From: Methanoregulaceae archaeon UBA288
Lineage (GTDB): Archaea; Halobacteriota; Methanomicrobia; Methanomicrobiales; Methanospirillaceae
Length of the DNA stretch: 13,147 nt
NCBI GenBank assembly: GCA_002495225.1
Contig: DAEF01000214.1
Location: forward strand, 1 to 13,147
Direction: 5' to 3'
Positions 12,706-13,147 of this stretch are shown one piece after another. Each line of letters begins with the position of its first letter. The stretch's first letter is position 1. Below the pieces are notes generated by a model. That model was not told the DNA's origin and ran no database searches. It saw only the letters and a program-made list of their open reading frames with translations. The position numbers and the translations under genes were made by a program.

Positions 12706-13147
12706 ATGACTCCGGACACCCCCCCGGTCGAGAACCCGTCGCTCGGTCTCTTCAAGAGGTACCTGACCGAGCGCGCCCGGATCTTCAGGAACCGGGAGGT
12801 GCTCCGACACTCCTATCGCCCCCAGATTCTCCCTCACAGGATGCCCCAGATCGACGAGATCGCCTCGATACTGGCTCCGTCTCTCCGGAACGAGACTCCG
12901 TCCAACATCCTGATCTACGGCAAGACGGGCACCGGCAAGACCGCCTGCGTCAGGTACGTCGGCGGCGAACTCGAGCAGGCCTCGAACCAGACCTCGCTCT
13001 GCACGGTGGTCCACATCAACTGCGAGGTGATCGACACCCAGTACCGGGTGCTCGCCCAGATCGCGAAAGAGGTCGAGCACCCCGAGGAGGTCTCGTCCGA
13101 CAAGCTCCGGACCCACATCCCGATGACCGGCTGGCCCACGGACCAGG
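12706..13147 (+). CDS. cdc6: Orc1/Cdc6 replication initiator, N-terminal part (cut by the window edge)
   Basis: The first 147 residues of an Orc1/Cdc6-type AAA+ initiator, which binds ORB elements and loads the MCM helicase at the origin. After an N-terminal tail comes I26-F-R-N-R-E-V-L-R-H-S-Y-R-P-Q, the typical lead-in, then ILPHRMPQIDEI (41-52). Walker A is G72-K-T-G-T-G-K-T79 in LIYGKTGTGKTACV. VVHINCEVIDTQYRVLAQI (101-119) is the next conserved block. The Walker B, sensor and winged-helix parts lie beyond the window. The frame is open to the last base with no stop. ATG 12706 is chosen because it is the first in-frame start, lies behind a TATA-like box and gives the normal family N-terminus. 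Adjacency to the ORB array supports its role as the initiator for this origin. Confidence 0.93.
   Translation, partial: MTPDTPPVENPSLGLFKRYLTERARIFRNREVLRHSYRPQILPHRMPQIDEIASILAPSLRNETPSNILIYGKTGTGKTACVRYVGGELEQASNQTSLCTVVHINCEVIDTQYRVLAQIAKEVEHPEEVSSDKLRTHIPMTGWPTDQ

Overview
The window looks like a chromosomal segment of a very G+C-rich methanogenic archaeon, most likely of the order Methanomicrobiales (Methanoculleus-like). The domain is clear from its content: an archaeal type II glyceraldehyde-3-phosphate dehydrogenase, an archaeal TyrRS, Rio1, a Dim2-like KH protein, Hel308, the KEOPS subunit Cgi121, Tsr3, Orc1/Cdc6, ORB-type origin repeats and TATA-type promoters. The order is inferred from general resemblance and gene set, without any database search.

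Layout. Positions 42-672 (minus) hold a short lipoprotein and a four-helix membrane protein. After a spacer with a good TATA box comes a rubrerythrin-like ferritin (1017-1472, plus). It converges on a two-domain protein (1475-2314, minus) that fuses a cysteine-rich COG5418/TudS-like half to a nucleoside 2-deoxyribosyltransferase-like half. Divergent from that, 31 bases away, is Tsr3 (2346-2852, plus). A small siroheme sulfite/nitrite-reductase-like protein with a 2[4Fe-4S] ferredoxin domain follows (2952-3818). Positions 3870-4440 hold a broken isoprenylcysteine-methyltransferase-like gene with one in-frame TGA and one +1 frameshift.

The gap gene (4552-5574) has its own promoter and a perfect palindrome in its leader. 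About 370 bases with no intact gene follow, possibly holding remnants of a zinc-ribbon gene. Next come an SRPBCC protein (5942-6397) and a plus-strand run: tyrS (6448-7389), rio1 (7395-8189), a KH protein (8198-8737), hel308 (8858-11008) and cgi121 (11017-11520). Rio1, the KH protein and Tsr3 are all late small-ribosomal-subunit factors, so part of the window is devoted to ribosome maturation. Hel308 and Cgi121 are 8 bases apart. A MoaB/MogA gene (11521-12009, minus) converges on cgi121, with both stop codons inside one palindrome.

The right end is a probable replication origin. About 700 non-coding bases (12010-12705) carry four strong ORB repeats around an AT-rich stretch. They lie directly upstream of an orc1/cdc6 gene that runs off the window's right edge.

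I see no CRISPR array, rRNA, tRNA, transposase, phage gene or defence system. The most unusual items are the two-domain desulfidase-like/deoxyribosyltransferase fusion, the small sulfite-reductase-like protein, the well-formed origin, an isolated origin-box-like dyad upstream of hel308, and the decayed genes flanking gap.
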